Positions 8,391 through 17,823 of a DNA stretch of 64,000 nucleotides are shown here, in pieces. The stretch is from Pseudoduganella namucuonensis (GTDB taxonomy: Bacteria; Pseudomonadota; Gammaproteobacteria; Burkholderiales; Burkholderiaceae_D). The translations under genes and the position numbers were made by a program. The notes under the pieces were generated by a model. That model did no database searches and was not told the origin of the DNA. It saw only the letters and a list, made by a program, of their open reading frames with translations. Position 1 is the stretch's first letter. Each line of letters opens with the position of its first letter. Location of the stretch: positions 37,601 to 101,600 of the forward strand of contig NZ_FPBO01000034.1 of the NCBI RefSeq assembly GCF_900116645.1, in the 5' to 3' direction.

Positions 8391-8409
8391 GGGGAGCCTC
8401 GCGCTCCCC
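8391..8409 (+). terminator. Hairpin after the van operon
   Basis: GGGGAGC and GCTCCCC form a 7-bp stem with a five-base loop eleven bases after the DoxX stop. No T-tract follows, so termination strength is uncertain, but the position fits the operon end. Confidence 0.45.
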
Positions 8410-8493
8410 GGCGGACCTTGCATGCGGTGGTGCGCCTTCAATCGATACCGCGTAGAATGCTGCGCAAACAAACCATCGTGCAAGGAGTAGTGA

Positions 8494-9117
8494 GTGTCCC
8501 GTGTAACTCGTCTGACCCGTGAAGAAAGCCGCGCCCTGACGCGAGAGAAGCTGCTGGCGTCCGCCCGCGAGGTGGTCGCCCGCGAAGGCTATGAAAGCGC
8601 GTCGGTCGAGCGCATCGCGGAGGAAGCCGGTTTCAGCAAGGGGGCGTTCTATTCCAATTTCAACAGCAAGGAAGAGATCATCCTCGAGCTGCTGGAATCG
8701 CATTCGCTGCAGGATGTGAAGGAGATCACCGAGCTTCTGGGCGACACCAAGGCGCCGGCCGGGATGATCGAGATCATCGGCAACTGGGCGTCGCAGCGGG
8801 CCAGCGATCCAAGCTGGGGCTTGCTGGCGCTGGAGCTGTTCCGGCGCGCGCGCCGCGACGCCACTTTCGGCGAACGCCATTCCAACCTGTTCCGCGCGCA
8901 ATGGCGGGGCCTCGGCGAGATCCTGCTGACCATGTTCCCCGCCGACGCGGCGCCCGCCGACGCGGAAACGCTGGGCGGCATCGTGTTCGGCCTCACCTAC
9001 GGTTCCGCCTCCAGTTTCAAGAGCGGACCGGGCGTGGGCGAGATGGTCAAGGTGGTGCTGTCGGGATTGCACGGCGCCCACGGCAAAAAACGGCCCGCCG
9101 CGCGCAAAGCCGTGTAG
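8494..9117 (+). CDS. TetR-family transcriptional regulator
   Basis: The 207-residue protein starts with GTG after CAAGGAGTAG. Residues 15-62 form the TetR helix-turn-helix (ASVERIAEEAGFSKGAFYSNF), followed by a mostly helical ligand-binding domain. It is about 110 bases downstream of the van operon in the same direction, with its own likely promoter. It could repress the van operon or its own gene, but no matching operator was recognised with confidence. The C-terminal tail is rich in Lys and Arg. Confidence 0.88.
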   Translation: MSRVTRLTREESRALTREKLLASAREVVAREGYESASVERIAEEAGFSKGAFYSNFNSKEEIILELLESHSLQDVKEITELLGDTKAPAGMIEIIGNWASQRASDPSWGLLALELFRRARRDATFGERHSNLFRAQWRGLGEILLTMFPADAAPADAETLGGIVFGLTYGSASSFKSGPGVGEMVKVVLSGLHGAHGKKRPAARKAV

Positions 9118-9206
9118 GGCCAGGGCCGGGCGGTCGGGATTTCGCCAGCCTCTCGAAAATCACTTTTCCAAACTAGAGTAAAATTGTTATTGTTTTGTGG
9201 AAACCA

Positions 9207-9344
9207 ATGACTATGGAAAAGAGACCGATACCGGCTTTTGCGACCGAGCTCAAGGATTTGGCGGTCAAGCGCGCGATGGATGTGAAATCGATTTCAGTGA
9301 TGGCCAAGGAGTTCGGGCCGTCCGCGATGCGGGCGCCGTTGTGA
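9207..9344 (+). CDS. Small 45-residue helix-turn-helix-like protein, coupled to the GGDEF/EAL gene
   Basis: This short frame (ATG at 9207, second ATG at 9213) encodes a basic peptide with the pattern ELKDLAVKRAMDV followed by SISVMAKEFG. That resembles the first helix-turn-helix of IS3 OrfA-type transposases and similar DNA-binding peptides. The stop TGA at 9342 overlaps the GTG and lies three bases before the ATG of the GGDEF/EAL gene, so translation could be coupled. It could be a real micro-protein, a remnant of a transposase gene, or chance. No full-length homologue is recognised. Confidence 0.4.
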   Translation: MTMEKRPIPAFATELKDLAVKRAMDVKSISVMAKEFGPSAMRAPL

Positions 9345-9346
9345 AA

Positions 9347-11473
9347 ATGCTACAACGCTTGCCACTGTTGTGGAAAATGCTGTTCCCGCTTGCAATCGCC
9401 GCGGTTTGCTCGCTGGTCTACCTGGGCTCGTCCACCCTCGTCCTCAAGCACAACAACAGCCGGCTTGCCCACGTGCGCGACGTGCTGTTCCCCGTGCTGG
9501 AAATCACCACCGACAATGTCGGCGCCCTCGACAAGATCATCGAGCAACTCAACGACGCCGCCAGCTCCGGCGAAAAAGACCCGTTGGACGCGGCCGCGAC
9601 GATCGCCGCCAAGGTGCGCGCCAACTATGCCAGGCTGCGCGGCATCGACGCGGACAAGGCCGAGGAATTTCGGCAACTGGCCGCCGAATTCGACGCTTAC
9701 TACAGCGCCGCCCACGCAGTGGCGAAAGAAATGATGGACAAGAGCGGCGCGCCCGATCCGCGGTCGCTGCAAGCGATGTCGGCCAAGCTCGACACCTATC
9801 GCAAGGATCTGCTGTCGTTTAGAGATAGCGCTAACAGCCGCTTCACCGGCACCATCGGCGACGCCACCAGCGACGCCGACGGAGCCGTGAGCACCGGGAT
9901 CGCCATCGGCCTGCTCAGCCTCTGCCTGACGCTGGGCTTCGGGATCGCCATCGCCCGCGCCCTGTTGCGGCAACTGCGGCAGGCGCTCAAGGTCGCCCAA
10001 ACCGTCGCCGCCGGCGACCTGACCAGCCGCATCGAGGTCACTTCCCACGATGAAACCGGCCAGCTGCTCCAGGCGCTGAAAGACATGAACGACAGCCTGG
10101 CGCGCTCCGTCGACGAGCATAAACGGCTGGAAGCGTTGCTGCAGCATCAGGCCAGCCACGACACGCTGACCGGATTGCCCAACCGCGCGCTGCTGCAGGA
10201 CCGTCTGAAACAGGCCATCGCGACCGCCGTGCGCTCCCCCTCGCCGATCTGGATCATCTTCGTCGATCTCGATCGATTCAAGCTGGTCAATGACAGCCTG
10301 GGCCACAAGGCCGGCGACGCGATGCTCAAGCAGGTCGCCGCGCGGCTGCAGTCCGCGGTGCGGGAGGCGGACACGGTGGCCAGGTTGGGCGGCGATGAAT
10401 TCGTGCTGGTTCTGCCCGAAAGGATAGACGGTAGTGGCAGCCTGTCCGCGGCGGTCGTGCAGCGCATCCTGGATGCCGTGGCACAGCCGATGATGATCGA
10501 AGGGCACGAGTTTGTGACGACTTGCAGCATGGGCATCGCGGTCCACCCGAACGATGGCGCCGATGGGGAAACCTTGATGACGCACGCCGACATCGCCATG
10601 TATTGCGCCAAGGAGGTCGGGCGCAACAACTTCCGGTTTTATTCGCCGGCCATGGATGCGCGCATCCTTGAACGCTTGCGGCTCGAGGGCGAATTGCGCC
10701 ATGCGCTGGAGCGCGACGAATTCGAACTCCATTACCAGCCCCAAGTGGACTTGCGCAGCGGCCGCATCGTCGGCATGGAATCCCTGATCCGCTGGAACCA
10801 TCCCGAGCTCGGCATGATTTCTCCGGCGCGCTTCATCACCCTGGCCGAGGAAACCGGCTTGATCGTGCCCATCGGCGCCTGGGTGATACGCACGGCGTGC
10901 GCCCAGAACCAGGCATGGCAGCGCGCCGGCCTGGGCCGCTTGCGCGTCGCGGTCAATCTGTCGGCGCGCCAGTTCGCCCAGAAAAATCTGGCCGAGTTCA
11001 TCATGAACATCCTCGACGAAACCGGATTGGCGGCCGAGGACCTGGAAATCGAATTGACCGAGAGCCTGGTCATGACCGATGTCGAGCGCGCGGTCGGCGT
11101 GCTCGACGATCTCAAGAGGATCGGGGTGCAGTTGTCCATCGACGACTTCGGCACCGGTTACTCCAGCCTGTCCTACCTGAAGCGATTCCCCATCCACGTG
11201 CTCAAAATCGACCAGTCCTTCGTACGGGACATCGCGACCGGCGCGGACGATGCGGCGATCGTGGCGTTGATTATTTCGCTGGCGCACAGCCTGAAGCTGA
11301 ACGTCATCGCCGAAGGCGTCGAGACGCCGGAGCAGCTGGCCTATTTGAATCTGCACGACTGCGACGAAATGCAGGGATATTTCTTCAGCAAGCCGGTGCC
11401 GGCCGAGGCCTTCGAGAAAATGCTGCGCAGTGGTAAAAGCCTATCCTCGGGGTTCGACCGCGCATCGGCATAG
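9347..11473 (+). CDS. Membrane-bound GGDEF/EAL cyclic-di-GMP protein
   Basis: The 708-residue protein has a first membrane segment at about 12-32, a periplasmic helical region, a second membrane segment near 180-200, a HAMP-like linker, a GGDEF domain (intact GGDEF at about 348-352) and a C-terminal EAL domain. The signature reads ESL instead of EAL near residue 479, with downstream DDFGTGYSSL and KIDQSFV present. It may therefore make and break c-di-GMP; ESL variants of EAL domains occur in active enzymes, but activity is not shown. The start is either this ATG or the GTG at 9341. A longer in-frame extension to 9197 exists, but it overlaps the small frame upstream and lacks recognisable sequence. 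Confidence 0.88.
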   Translation: MLQRLPLLWKMLFPLAIAAVCSLVYLGSSTLVLKHNNSRLAHVRDVLFPVLEITTDNVGALDKIIEQLNDAASSGEKDPLDAAATIAAKVRANYARLRGIDADKAEEFRQLAAEFDAYYSAAHAVAKEMMDKSGAPDPRSLQAMSAKLDTYRKDLLSFRDSANSRFTGTIGDATSDADGAVSTGIAIGLLSLCLTLGFGIAIARALLRQLRQALKVAQTVAAGDLTSRIEVTSHDETGQLLQALKDMNDSLARSVDEHKRLEALLQHQASHDTLTGLPNRALLQDRLKQAIATAVRSPSPIWIIFVDLDRFKLVNDSLGHKAGDAMLKQVAARLQSAVREADTVARLGGDEFVLVLPERIDGSGSLSAAVVQRILDAVAQPMMIEGHEFVTTCSMGIAVHPNDGADGETLMTHADIAMYCAKEVGRNNFRFYSPAMDARILERLRLEGELRHALERDEFELHYQPQVDLRSGRIVGMESLIRWNHPELGMISPARFITLAEETGLIVPIGAWVIRTACAQNQAWQRAGLGRLRVAVNLSARQFAQKNLAEFIMNILDETGLAAEDLEIELTESLVMTDVERAVGVLDDLKRIGVQLSIDDFGTGYSSLSYLKRFPIHVLKIDQSFVRDIATGADDAAIVALIISLAHSLKLNVIAEGVETPEQLAYLNLHDCDEMQGYFFSKPVPAEAFEKMLRSGKSLSSGFDRASA

Positions 11474-11474
11474 C

Positions 11475-11507
11475 GGGCCCGGTTTGGTCGCATCGCGAAC
11501 CAGGCCC
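11475..11507. terminator. Bidirectional terminator hairpin between convergent genes
   Basis: GGGCC-C-GGTT pairs with AACC-A-GGCCC (one mismatch) directly after the EAL gene stop and eleven bases before the leftward binding-protein stop at 11518. It probably ends both transcripts. Confidence 0.45.
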
Positions 11508-11517
11508 CGGTTTATAC

Positions 11518-12663
11518 TCAAAGTTTGCTGACCGGCACAGGCTTGCCTTGTTGCACCTTGGTCAGGTAAACCTTGTTCAATCCCTGGTGGTCCTGCGGGC
11601 CGAAGGCGATATCGAGGCCGCCCAGGTTGACGCTCATTTTTTCCAGCGCGGCGAGGAAGTTGGCGCGGGTCAGGTCGGGGCCGGTTTTCTTCAAGCCTTC
11701 GACCAGCGCGACCGCGTCGATGTAGCCTTCAAACGAGGTGTAGTCGAATTCGTGGACGCCGGCCGCCTTCATGTCGGCCTGGTATTGCTTGACGATGGGG
11801 ATGGATTCATCGTACGGCGACGGCACCACCTGGGTGATGTAGACGCCTTCCCCGGCATCGCCGGCGGCCTTGATGAAGTTGGACGTGCCGACAAAGGACA
11901 GGTTGAAGAACTTCGGTTTGTAGCCGGCGGCGTGGGCCTTCCGCACCAGCGCGGCGCAGGCCTTGTAGGTGCCCACCATCAGCACCGCTTCCGGCTTGGC
12001 CGCCAGCAGGGCCGCCAGGCCCGCGTCGACGTCCTCGGTGTTGCGCGTGTAGTGGCCTTCGGCGGCGATGGTCATCTTGCGCTTTTGCAGTGCCAACTGC
12101 AGCCCTTCCTTGCCCACCTTGCCGTAGGTGTCCTCCTGGTAGAACAGGCCGAACTTGGTCACGCCGGCATCGCTGACCAGCCGTTCGACCTGCATCTCGA
12201 TCTCGTTAAAGTAGGATGAACGGATATTGAAGATGTATTTGTTGACCGGCGAGCGCAGGAACTCGGCGCCGGTGAACGGGCCGAAAAACGGCACGTCGTT
12301 GTCGACGGCCAGCGACAGGGCGGCCTTGCTGGTCGGCGTGCCGACGTAGCCGAACAGGGCGAACACGTTGTCCTTCTTGATCAGCTTTTCGGTCGCGGCG
12401 CCGGTGCGCAGCGGATCGTAGCCATCGTCTTCGCTGACCAGGGTGATCTTGCGTCCGTTCACGCCGCCCGTCGCGTTGACCTTCTTGAAGTATGCGGCGC
12501 TGCCGGACTTGATGCCCAGGCCCAGCCCCGCGGTCGGTCCGCTCAGGGCGTTGGCCATGCCGATCTTGATTTCCGTGGCGGTAACGCCGTTCTCCGCCAT
12601 GGCGGACGAGGCCAGCGATGCAAGGGACAGTCCAACGGCGGAAAGAAGAATTTTGATTTTCAT
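11518..12663 (-). CDS. ABC transporter substrate-binding protein, LivJ/Peripla_BP_6 type (second copy)
   Basis: The 381-residue protein has a signal peptide (residues 1-23, ASSAMAENG cleavage region) and a type I binding fold starting EIKIGMANALSGPTAGLG. Residues YVGTPTSKAALSLA near 100-115 and YQEDTYGKVG near 165-175 are family features. It stands alone: convergent with the EAL gene on one side and followed upstream by the ZIP gene on the same strand. No permease or ATPase gene lies next to it, so it must work with transporter parts encoded elsewhere or be a sensor-type binding protein. The ligand is unknown. Confidence 0.85.
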   Translation of the reverse strand: MKIKILLSAVGLSLASLASSAMAENGVTATEIKIGMANALSGPTAGLGLGIKSGSAAYFKKVNATGGVNGRKITLVSEDDGYDPLRTGAATEKLIKKDNVFALFGYVGTPTSKAALSLAVDNDVPFFGPFTGAEFLRSPVNKYIFNIRSSYFNEIEMQVERLVSDAGVTKFGLFYQEDTYGKVGKEGLQLALQKRKMTIAAEGHYTRNTEDVDAGLAALLAAKPEAVLMVGTYKACAALVRKAHAAGYKPKFFNLSFVGTSNFIKAAGDAGEGVYITQVVPSPYDESIPIVKQYQADMKAAGVHEFDYTSFEGYIDAVALVEGLKKTGPDLTRANFLAALEKMSVNLGGLDIAFGPQDHQGLNKVYLTKVQQGKPVPVSKL

Positions 12664-12789
12664 TTTTTCACTTTAAGTTACGCCGGTGTCTGGCAGCCAG
12701 TATCCGTGTCGCCCCATGTTACCGCTACCTGTTCTCCTTGGCAACATTTAAGTGCCGGCGCGCCTCAGGGCCTGCCGGGGTCTGGCCGG

Positions 12790-13476
12790 CTAGTGCGCCA
12801 GCAGCAGCACCACGCCAACCCCGATGGACATCAGCATCAACTGCGGCACGGTGCCGCGCACGGTTTCCTCGCGCTGCAGACGGGGCATCAGATGGCTGAC
12901 CGCGATGTAAATGAAGCCGGCCGAGGCGAACGCCAGCACGTAGGGCACCATGTCCCCGGCGCGGCCCAGCGTGAAGTAGCCCAGCAGGCCGCCGGCCACC
13001 GCCATCAGGCTGCACAGCAGATTGAACAGATAGGCCCGCGCGCGCGTATAGCCGGCGTCGAGCAGCACCACGAAGTCGCCGATCTCCTGCGGGATCTCGT
13101 GCGCGGCGATGGCCAGCCCGGTCAGGATGCCCAGGCCGGGGTCGGCCAGGAAGCTGGCGGCGATCATGATGCCGTCGGTGAAATTGTGCAGCGCGTCGCC
13201 CGCCAACACCATCCAGCCGGAACGCTGTCCTGAATGGGCGTGGTGGTCGTCCCCGTGGCGCAGGATCGCGAATTTCTCAAGGAAGAAGAAGGCGAGCAGG
13301 CCCGCCAGCACGGTGGCGAACAGGCGGTGCGGGTCGGCGCCGCTCTCCACCGCGTCGGGCAGGGCGTGCAGCAGCGAGGTCGCCAGCATCACGCCCGCCG
13401 ACAGGCTGAGCATGCGCTCGGCCACGTTCGACAGCAGTGTGAAGGAGAAGAAGGCGGCGGCGCTGATGCTGGCCAC
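12790..13476 (-). CDS. ZIP-family metal transporter, start uncertain
   Basis: At least 228 residues encode a ZIP (ZupT-like) divalent metal transporter. The HNFTDGIMIA motif of helix IV and AAHEIPQEIGD of helix V carry the metal-binding His/Asn/Glu residues, with a short His-rich loop (HGDDHHAH) between. The GTG at 13476 lies inside what should be the first membrane helix. The same frame continues upstream with a plausible helix (SAILLTTAIAG) until a TAA at 13522-13524, only two codons after an ATG at 13530. The true start may be a rare codon near 13500, or codon 3 may have mutated to a stop. The gene lies downstream of the FGH/Gfa chimera on the same strand. Confidence 0.8.
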   Translation of the reverse strand: MASISAAAFFSFTLLSNVAERMLSLSAGVMLATSLLHALPDAVESGADPHRLFATVLAGLLAFFFLEKFAILRHGDDHHAHSGQRSGWMVLAGDALHNFTDGIMIAASFLADPGLGILTGLAIAAHEIPQEIGDFVVLLDAGYTRARAYLFNLLCSLMAVAGGLLGYFTLGRAGDMVPYVLAFASAGFIYIAVSHLMPRLQREETVRGTVPQLMLMSIGVGVVLLLAH

Positions 13477-13569
13477 GCCGGCGATGGCCGTGGTCAGGAG
13501 GATGGCGCTGTCGGGACCTCTTTACAACATGGTTATCGGTGCGCCCAGCGCCAAATAGGCCCGCTCGGC

Positions 13570-14466
13570 TTACTGCGACACGCCGCTGGCCTTGGCCGTG
13601 TGCGTGGCGATGGCGTCCATCAGCGCGGGCGACAGGCTGTCGTAGTACGGCAGGTCCAGTTCGGCCAGGCGGGCGCGCACGGCGCCCATGTCCGCCGGGT
13701 TGGCGCCGGACTCGATGATGGACGACACGAAGGCGGCGAATTCGGCGCGCGACCAGCCGGCGTCGGCCGACAGCTCGGTGTGGATGAAGTCCAGGCCGTG
13801 GAACGGGTGGCCCTGGTTCTCGATGCGGCCGTACATGTGCACGCCGCAATCCCGGCAGGCGTGGCGCTGGATCGCCGCCTTGGGGTCGACCACGGCCAGC
13901 TTGCCGGCGTTGGCCGTCACGTCGACCTTGTCGCGCGGGACCACGGCGACCTGCGAGAACAGCGCGCCTTCGGGCTTCCAGCGCGGATTGCGCAGCGCCA
14001 GCACCAGCGCGCCGTGGCCGCCCATCGAATGGCCCATGATGCCGACGCGGCCCGCGATCGCCGGGAGGTTGGCGAGCACCAGCGCATGCAGTTCCAGCAC
14101 GTAGCTGTACATGCGGTAGTGACGCCGCCATGGCTCCTCGGTGGCGTCGACATAAAAGCCGGCGCCCGCGCCCAGTTCCCAGCTGTCGGTCTCGCCGGGC
14201 ACGCCGGCGCCGCGCGGGCTGGTGTCCGGGGCCACCAGCATCATGCCCGCCCGCGCCGCGTGGCGCTGGGCGTCGGCCTTGGTCATGAAGGTCTCCTCGT
14301 TGCAGGTCAGCCCGGCCAGGTAGAACAGCGCCGGCACCGGCCCTGCCGCGGCTTGCGGCGGCAGGTACACGGAGAAGCGCATGGCCAGGCCGATGGCCCG
14401 GGAGTGGTGTTGGTAGTAGCGCTGCACGCCGCCGAAGCAGGCGTGCTCGCTGATCAGTTCCAGCAT
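13570..14466 (-). CDS. Chimeric S-formylglutathione hydrolase / Gfa fusion, probably a broken pair
   Basis: The 298-residue frame joins two different proteins. Residues 1 to about 162 are the N-terminal part of S-formylglutathione hydrolase: oxyanion-region LAGLTCNEETF, and the nucleophile elbow GHSMGGHGA with Ser147. From Trp163 on (KPEGALFSQVAVV, CRDCGVHMYGRIE, HGLDFIHTEL, ALMDAIATH) the sequence is the C-terminal part of glutathione-dependent formaldehyde-activating enzyme (Gfa). The hydrolase half has lost its catalytic Asp and His. The Gfa half keeps only Cys204 and Cys207 of its zinc ligands. The joint is in frame near 13978-13992. It follows frmA with a 12-base gap. I expect neither activity. 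An assembly error is an alternative. Confidence 0.85.
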   Translation of the reverse strand: MLELISEHACFGGVQRYYQHHSRAIGLAMRFSVYLPPQAAAGPVPALFYLAGLTCNEETFMTKADAQRHAARAGMMLVAPDTSPRGAGVPGETDSWELGAGAGFYVDATEEPWRRHYRMYSYVLELHALVLANLPAIAGRVGIMGHSMGGHGALVLALRNPRWKPEGALFSQVAVVPRDKVDVTANAGKLAVVDPKAAIQRHACRDCGVHMYGRIENQGHPFHGLDFIHTELSADAGWSRAEFAAFVSSIIESGANPADMGAVRARLAELDLPYYDSLSPALMDAIATHTAKASGVSQ

Positions 14467-14478
14467 GGCGCGCCCCGC

Positions 14479-15585
<1,107 letters not shown>

Positions 15586-15724
15586 GTGTGTGCCCTCGTG
15601 TGTTGAAAATGCTGAAGGCGATTGTGATGGCGGAAGGGGCTCCCGCGCGGAAGCGGCGCACGGATTGGCCGCATTTGATGCCATAATGACCGGAAATTGA
15701 TGTCCCCCGACTGCCACACTCTCC

Positions 15725-16738
15725 ATGAATTCCAAACCAGCGCGTCCCGCCAGGACGGTCGATGTCATCGTGTACCCCGGTTTCAAGGCGATGGAGGCGA
15801 TCGGGCCGATGTCGGTGTTCGAGTACGCCAACCTGCACCTGGGGCGCCGCGGACAGCCCTTGGGCTACGACGTGCGGATCGCCTCGTCGCGCATCGGCCC
15901 GGTGGCGTCCGACACGCTGATGTCGCTGCAGGCCACCAAGGCCTTGTCTCCGCTGGCCCTGCCGGACGACGCCATCATCGTCGGCGCGCGGCACATCGAC
16001 GCGGCACTGGAGCAGGGCGCCGGCCTGGTTGACTGGGTGCGCGACGTGTGGCCGCGGGTGGGCCGGCTGGCGGCGCTGTGCTCCGGCGCGTTCTTCCTGG
16101 CCGCCGCCGGTGTACTGGACGGCAAGCGCGCCACCACGCACTGGGGCGTGGCCGCGCGGCTGCAGGAGCGTTTCCCGGACATCTCGGTCGACGCCGACGC
16201 CATCTTCGTGCGCGAAAAAAACGTATGGACCTCCGCCGGCGTCACGGCCGGCATCGACCTGGCGCTGGCGTTCGTCGAGGAGGATTTCGGGCGCGAGCTG
16301 GCGCTGGAGGTGGCCACCGAGATGGTGGTGTACTTGAAGCGGCCGGGCGGGCAGTCGCAATTCAGCTCCCACCTGCTGGTGCAGCGCACCGCGCGCCCCA
16401 GCATCCGGGAAATCCAGGACTGGGTGCTACAGAACCTGCACCAGCGCTTGCCGGTGGCGCTGCTGGCGCAAAAGGCGATGATGAGCGAGCGGCACTTCAC
16501 GCGCGTGTTCCAGCAGGAAGTCGGCCTGAGCACCCAGGAGTTCATCGAGGGGTGCCGTTTCGAGCGGGCCGGCCAGTTGCTGGCCGACCTGTCGCTGCCG
16601 ATCAAGACCGTGGCCGCCCGCAGCGGCTTCACCGACGAGGCCCAGATGCGCAGGGTGTTCCAGAAGAAGCTGGGCATCACGCCCAAGACCTACCGCGAGC
16701 GCTTCGCCACCACCGGCGTGTACGACGCCGAAAACTAG
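15725..16738 (+). CDS. GlxA-family regulator (DJ-1/PfpI-like domain plus AraC helix-turn-helix)
   Basis: The 337-residue protein has an N-terminal DJ-1/PfpI-like domain (VDVIVYPGFKAMEAIGP at the start, then LCSGAFFLAAAGVLDGKRATTHW near 115-138) and a C-terminal AraC-type DNA-binding domain with two helix-turn-helix units (about residues 225-330). It is divergent from frmA with 139 bases between the starts, so it is the obvious candidate regulator of the formaldehyde genes. Its stop shares the four bases CTAG with the stop of the convergent LysR gene. The effector is not known. Confidence 0.88.
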   Translation: MNSKPARPARTVDVIVYPGFKAMEAIGPMSVFEYANLHLGRRGQPLGYDVRIASSRIGPVASDTLMSLQATKALSPLALPDDAIIVGARHIDAALEQGAGLVDWVRDVWPRVGRLAALCSGAFFLAAAGVLDGKRATTHWGVAARLQERFPDISVDADAIFVREKNVWTSAGVTAGIDLALAFVEEDFGRELALEVATEMVVYLKRPGGQSQFSSHLLVQRTARPSIREIQDWVLQNLHQRLPVALLAQKAMMSERHFTRVFQQEVGLSTQEFIEGCRFERAGQLLADLSLPIKTVAARSGFTDEAQMRRVFQKKLGITPKTYRERFATTGVYDAEN

Positions 16739-17634
16739 GCCCCGGCCTGGGCCAGCAGCCACTGGCGGAACCGCGCCAGCGCGGGCGTGTCCGGCGCCGA
16801 TTCGGGCGTGACCAGGTAATACGCCCGCTGCCCGCCCAGCGGCTTGTCGCACACCACCCGCAGCTCGCCCCTCGACAGTTCGGCCTCCACCAGCATGCGT
16901 GGCAGCAGCGCCACGCCCAGGCCGTGCGCGGCGGCCACCGCCTGCATCGAAAACAATTCGTAGCGCGGCCCATGCATGGCCAGCTCGGACTCCACTCCCA
17001 TCGCGTCGAACCACTGGCGCCAGGCATCGGGACGGGTGCTCTGCTGCAGCAGCGGCAGGCGCGCGATGTCTTGCGGCTCCCAGCGCTTGCGCCCGGCCAG
17101 CAGCAGGGGACTGGCCACCGGCAGCACCGTTTCCGGCATCAGCATCTCGGCGCGGGTGCCGGCCCAGTTGGCGATCTGCTCCGGGCTGCCCGCGTACAGG
17201 GCTGCGTCGAACTCGGCCTCGGTGAACATGAAGGGACGGGTGCGGGCGTCGATGTGGACCACGATGTCCGGATGGCTGGCGCGCAGGTCGGCCAGGCGGG
17301 GCAGCAGCCAGCGGGTGGCGAAGGTGGGCACCGACGCCAGCCGGATGGTGCCGCCGCCGCCTTGCCCGGCCATCGCGTCCAGGGTGTCCCGTTCCAGCCC
17401 GGCCAGGCGCAGCGCGACCTGACGGGCGTAGGCCGCGCCGGCCGGCGTGAGCGCAACGCCGTGGCGGGTGCGCTGGAACAGGCGCACGCCGAGGAAGTCC
17501 TCCAGCGCCGCCACCTGGCGCGACACCGCGCCCTGGGTCAGCGACAGTTCGCGCGCGGCGTTGGTGTAGCTCTCGTGGCGGGCCGCCGCCTCGAAGCAGC
17601 TGAGCGACTGGAGCATGGGGATCTTGCGTGTCAT
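16735..17634 (-). CDS. LysR-family transcriptional regulator (GcvA-like)
   Basis: The 299-residue protein begins with a LysR winged helix-turn-helix (SLSCFEAAARHESYTNAARELSLTQGAVSRQVAALE, seen as separate helices in residues 8-45), followed by the substrate-binding domain. The GcvA subtype is suggested by TNAARELSLTQGAVSRQ. It is divergent from the gcdH operon across 189 bases, which carry a palindrome at 17710-17730, so it very likely controls glutaryl-CoA breakdown. It overlaps the stop of the convergent GlxA-type gene by four bases. Confidence 0.9.
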   Translation of the reverse strand: MTRKIPMLQSLSCFEAAARHESYTNAARELSLTQGAVSRQVAALEDFLGVRLFQRTRHGVALTPAGAAYARQVALRLAGLERDTLDAMAGQGGGGTIRLASVPTFATRWLLPRLADLRASHPDIVVHIDARTRPFMFTEAEFDAALYAGSPEQIANWAGTRAEMLMPETVLPVASPLLLAGRKRWEPQDIARLPLLQQSTRPDAWRQWFDAMGVESELAMHGPRYELFSMQAVAAAHGLGVALLPRMLVEAELSRGELRVVCDKPLGGQRAYYLVTPESAPDTPALARFRQWLLAQAGA

Positions 17635-17709
17635 GACATGCCTTGCTTGAATAGGTGGATGAATCCGGCTTGCCGCGCAAGCTTACCGCGCAAGCGCCTC
17701 GGGCGGCAA

Positions 17710-17730
17710 GATATGAGCGGAGTGCATATC
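17710..17730. promoter_or_regulatory. Candidate LysR-binding palindrome
   Basis: GATATG-N9-CATATC is a perfect 6-bp inverted repeat in the divergent region between the LysR gene and gcdH. LysR proteins often bind AT-rich dyads of this size, and the position 94 bases before the gcdH start suits an activator site. Confidence 0.5.
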
Positions 17731-17823
17731 TGGGTGAGAATAAATCGTTTGCCCCGAGTCCGCGGCGGCGCTAAGATCGGTCCATCCCATTAACCGACAG
17801 ACAACAAGCACACCGAGGCCGAG

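Noticed and set aside
9197..9346. N-terminal extension of the GGDEF/EAL protein by 50 residues.
   Set aside because: The extension would put a polar, non-family stretch before the first membrane helix, and it overlaps the micro-ORF. A start at 9341 or 9347 gives the usual short cytoplasmic end.
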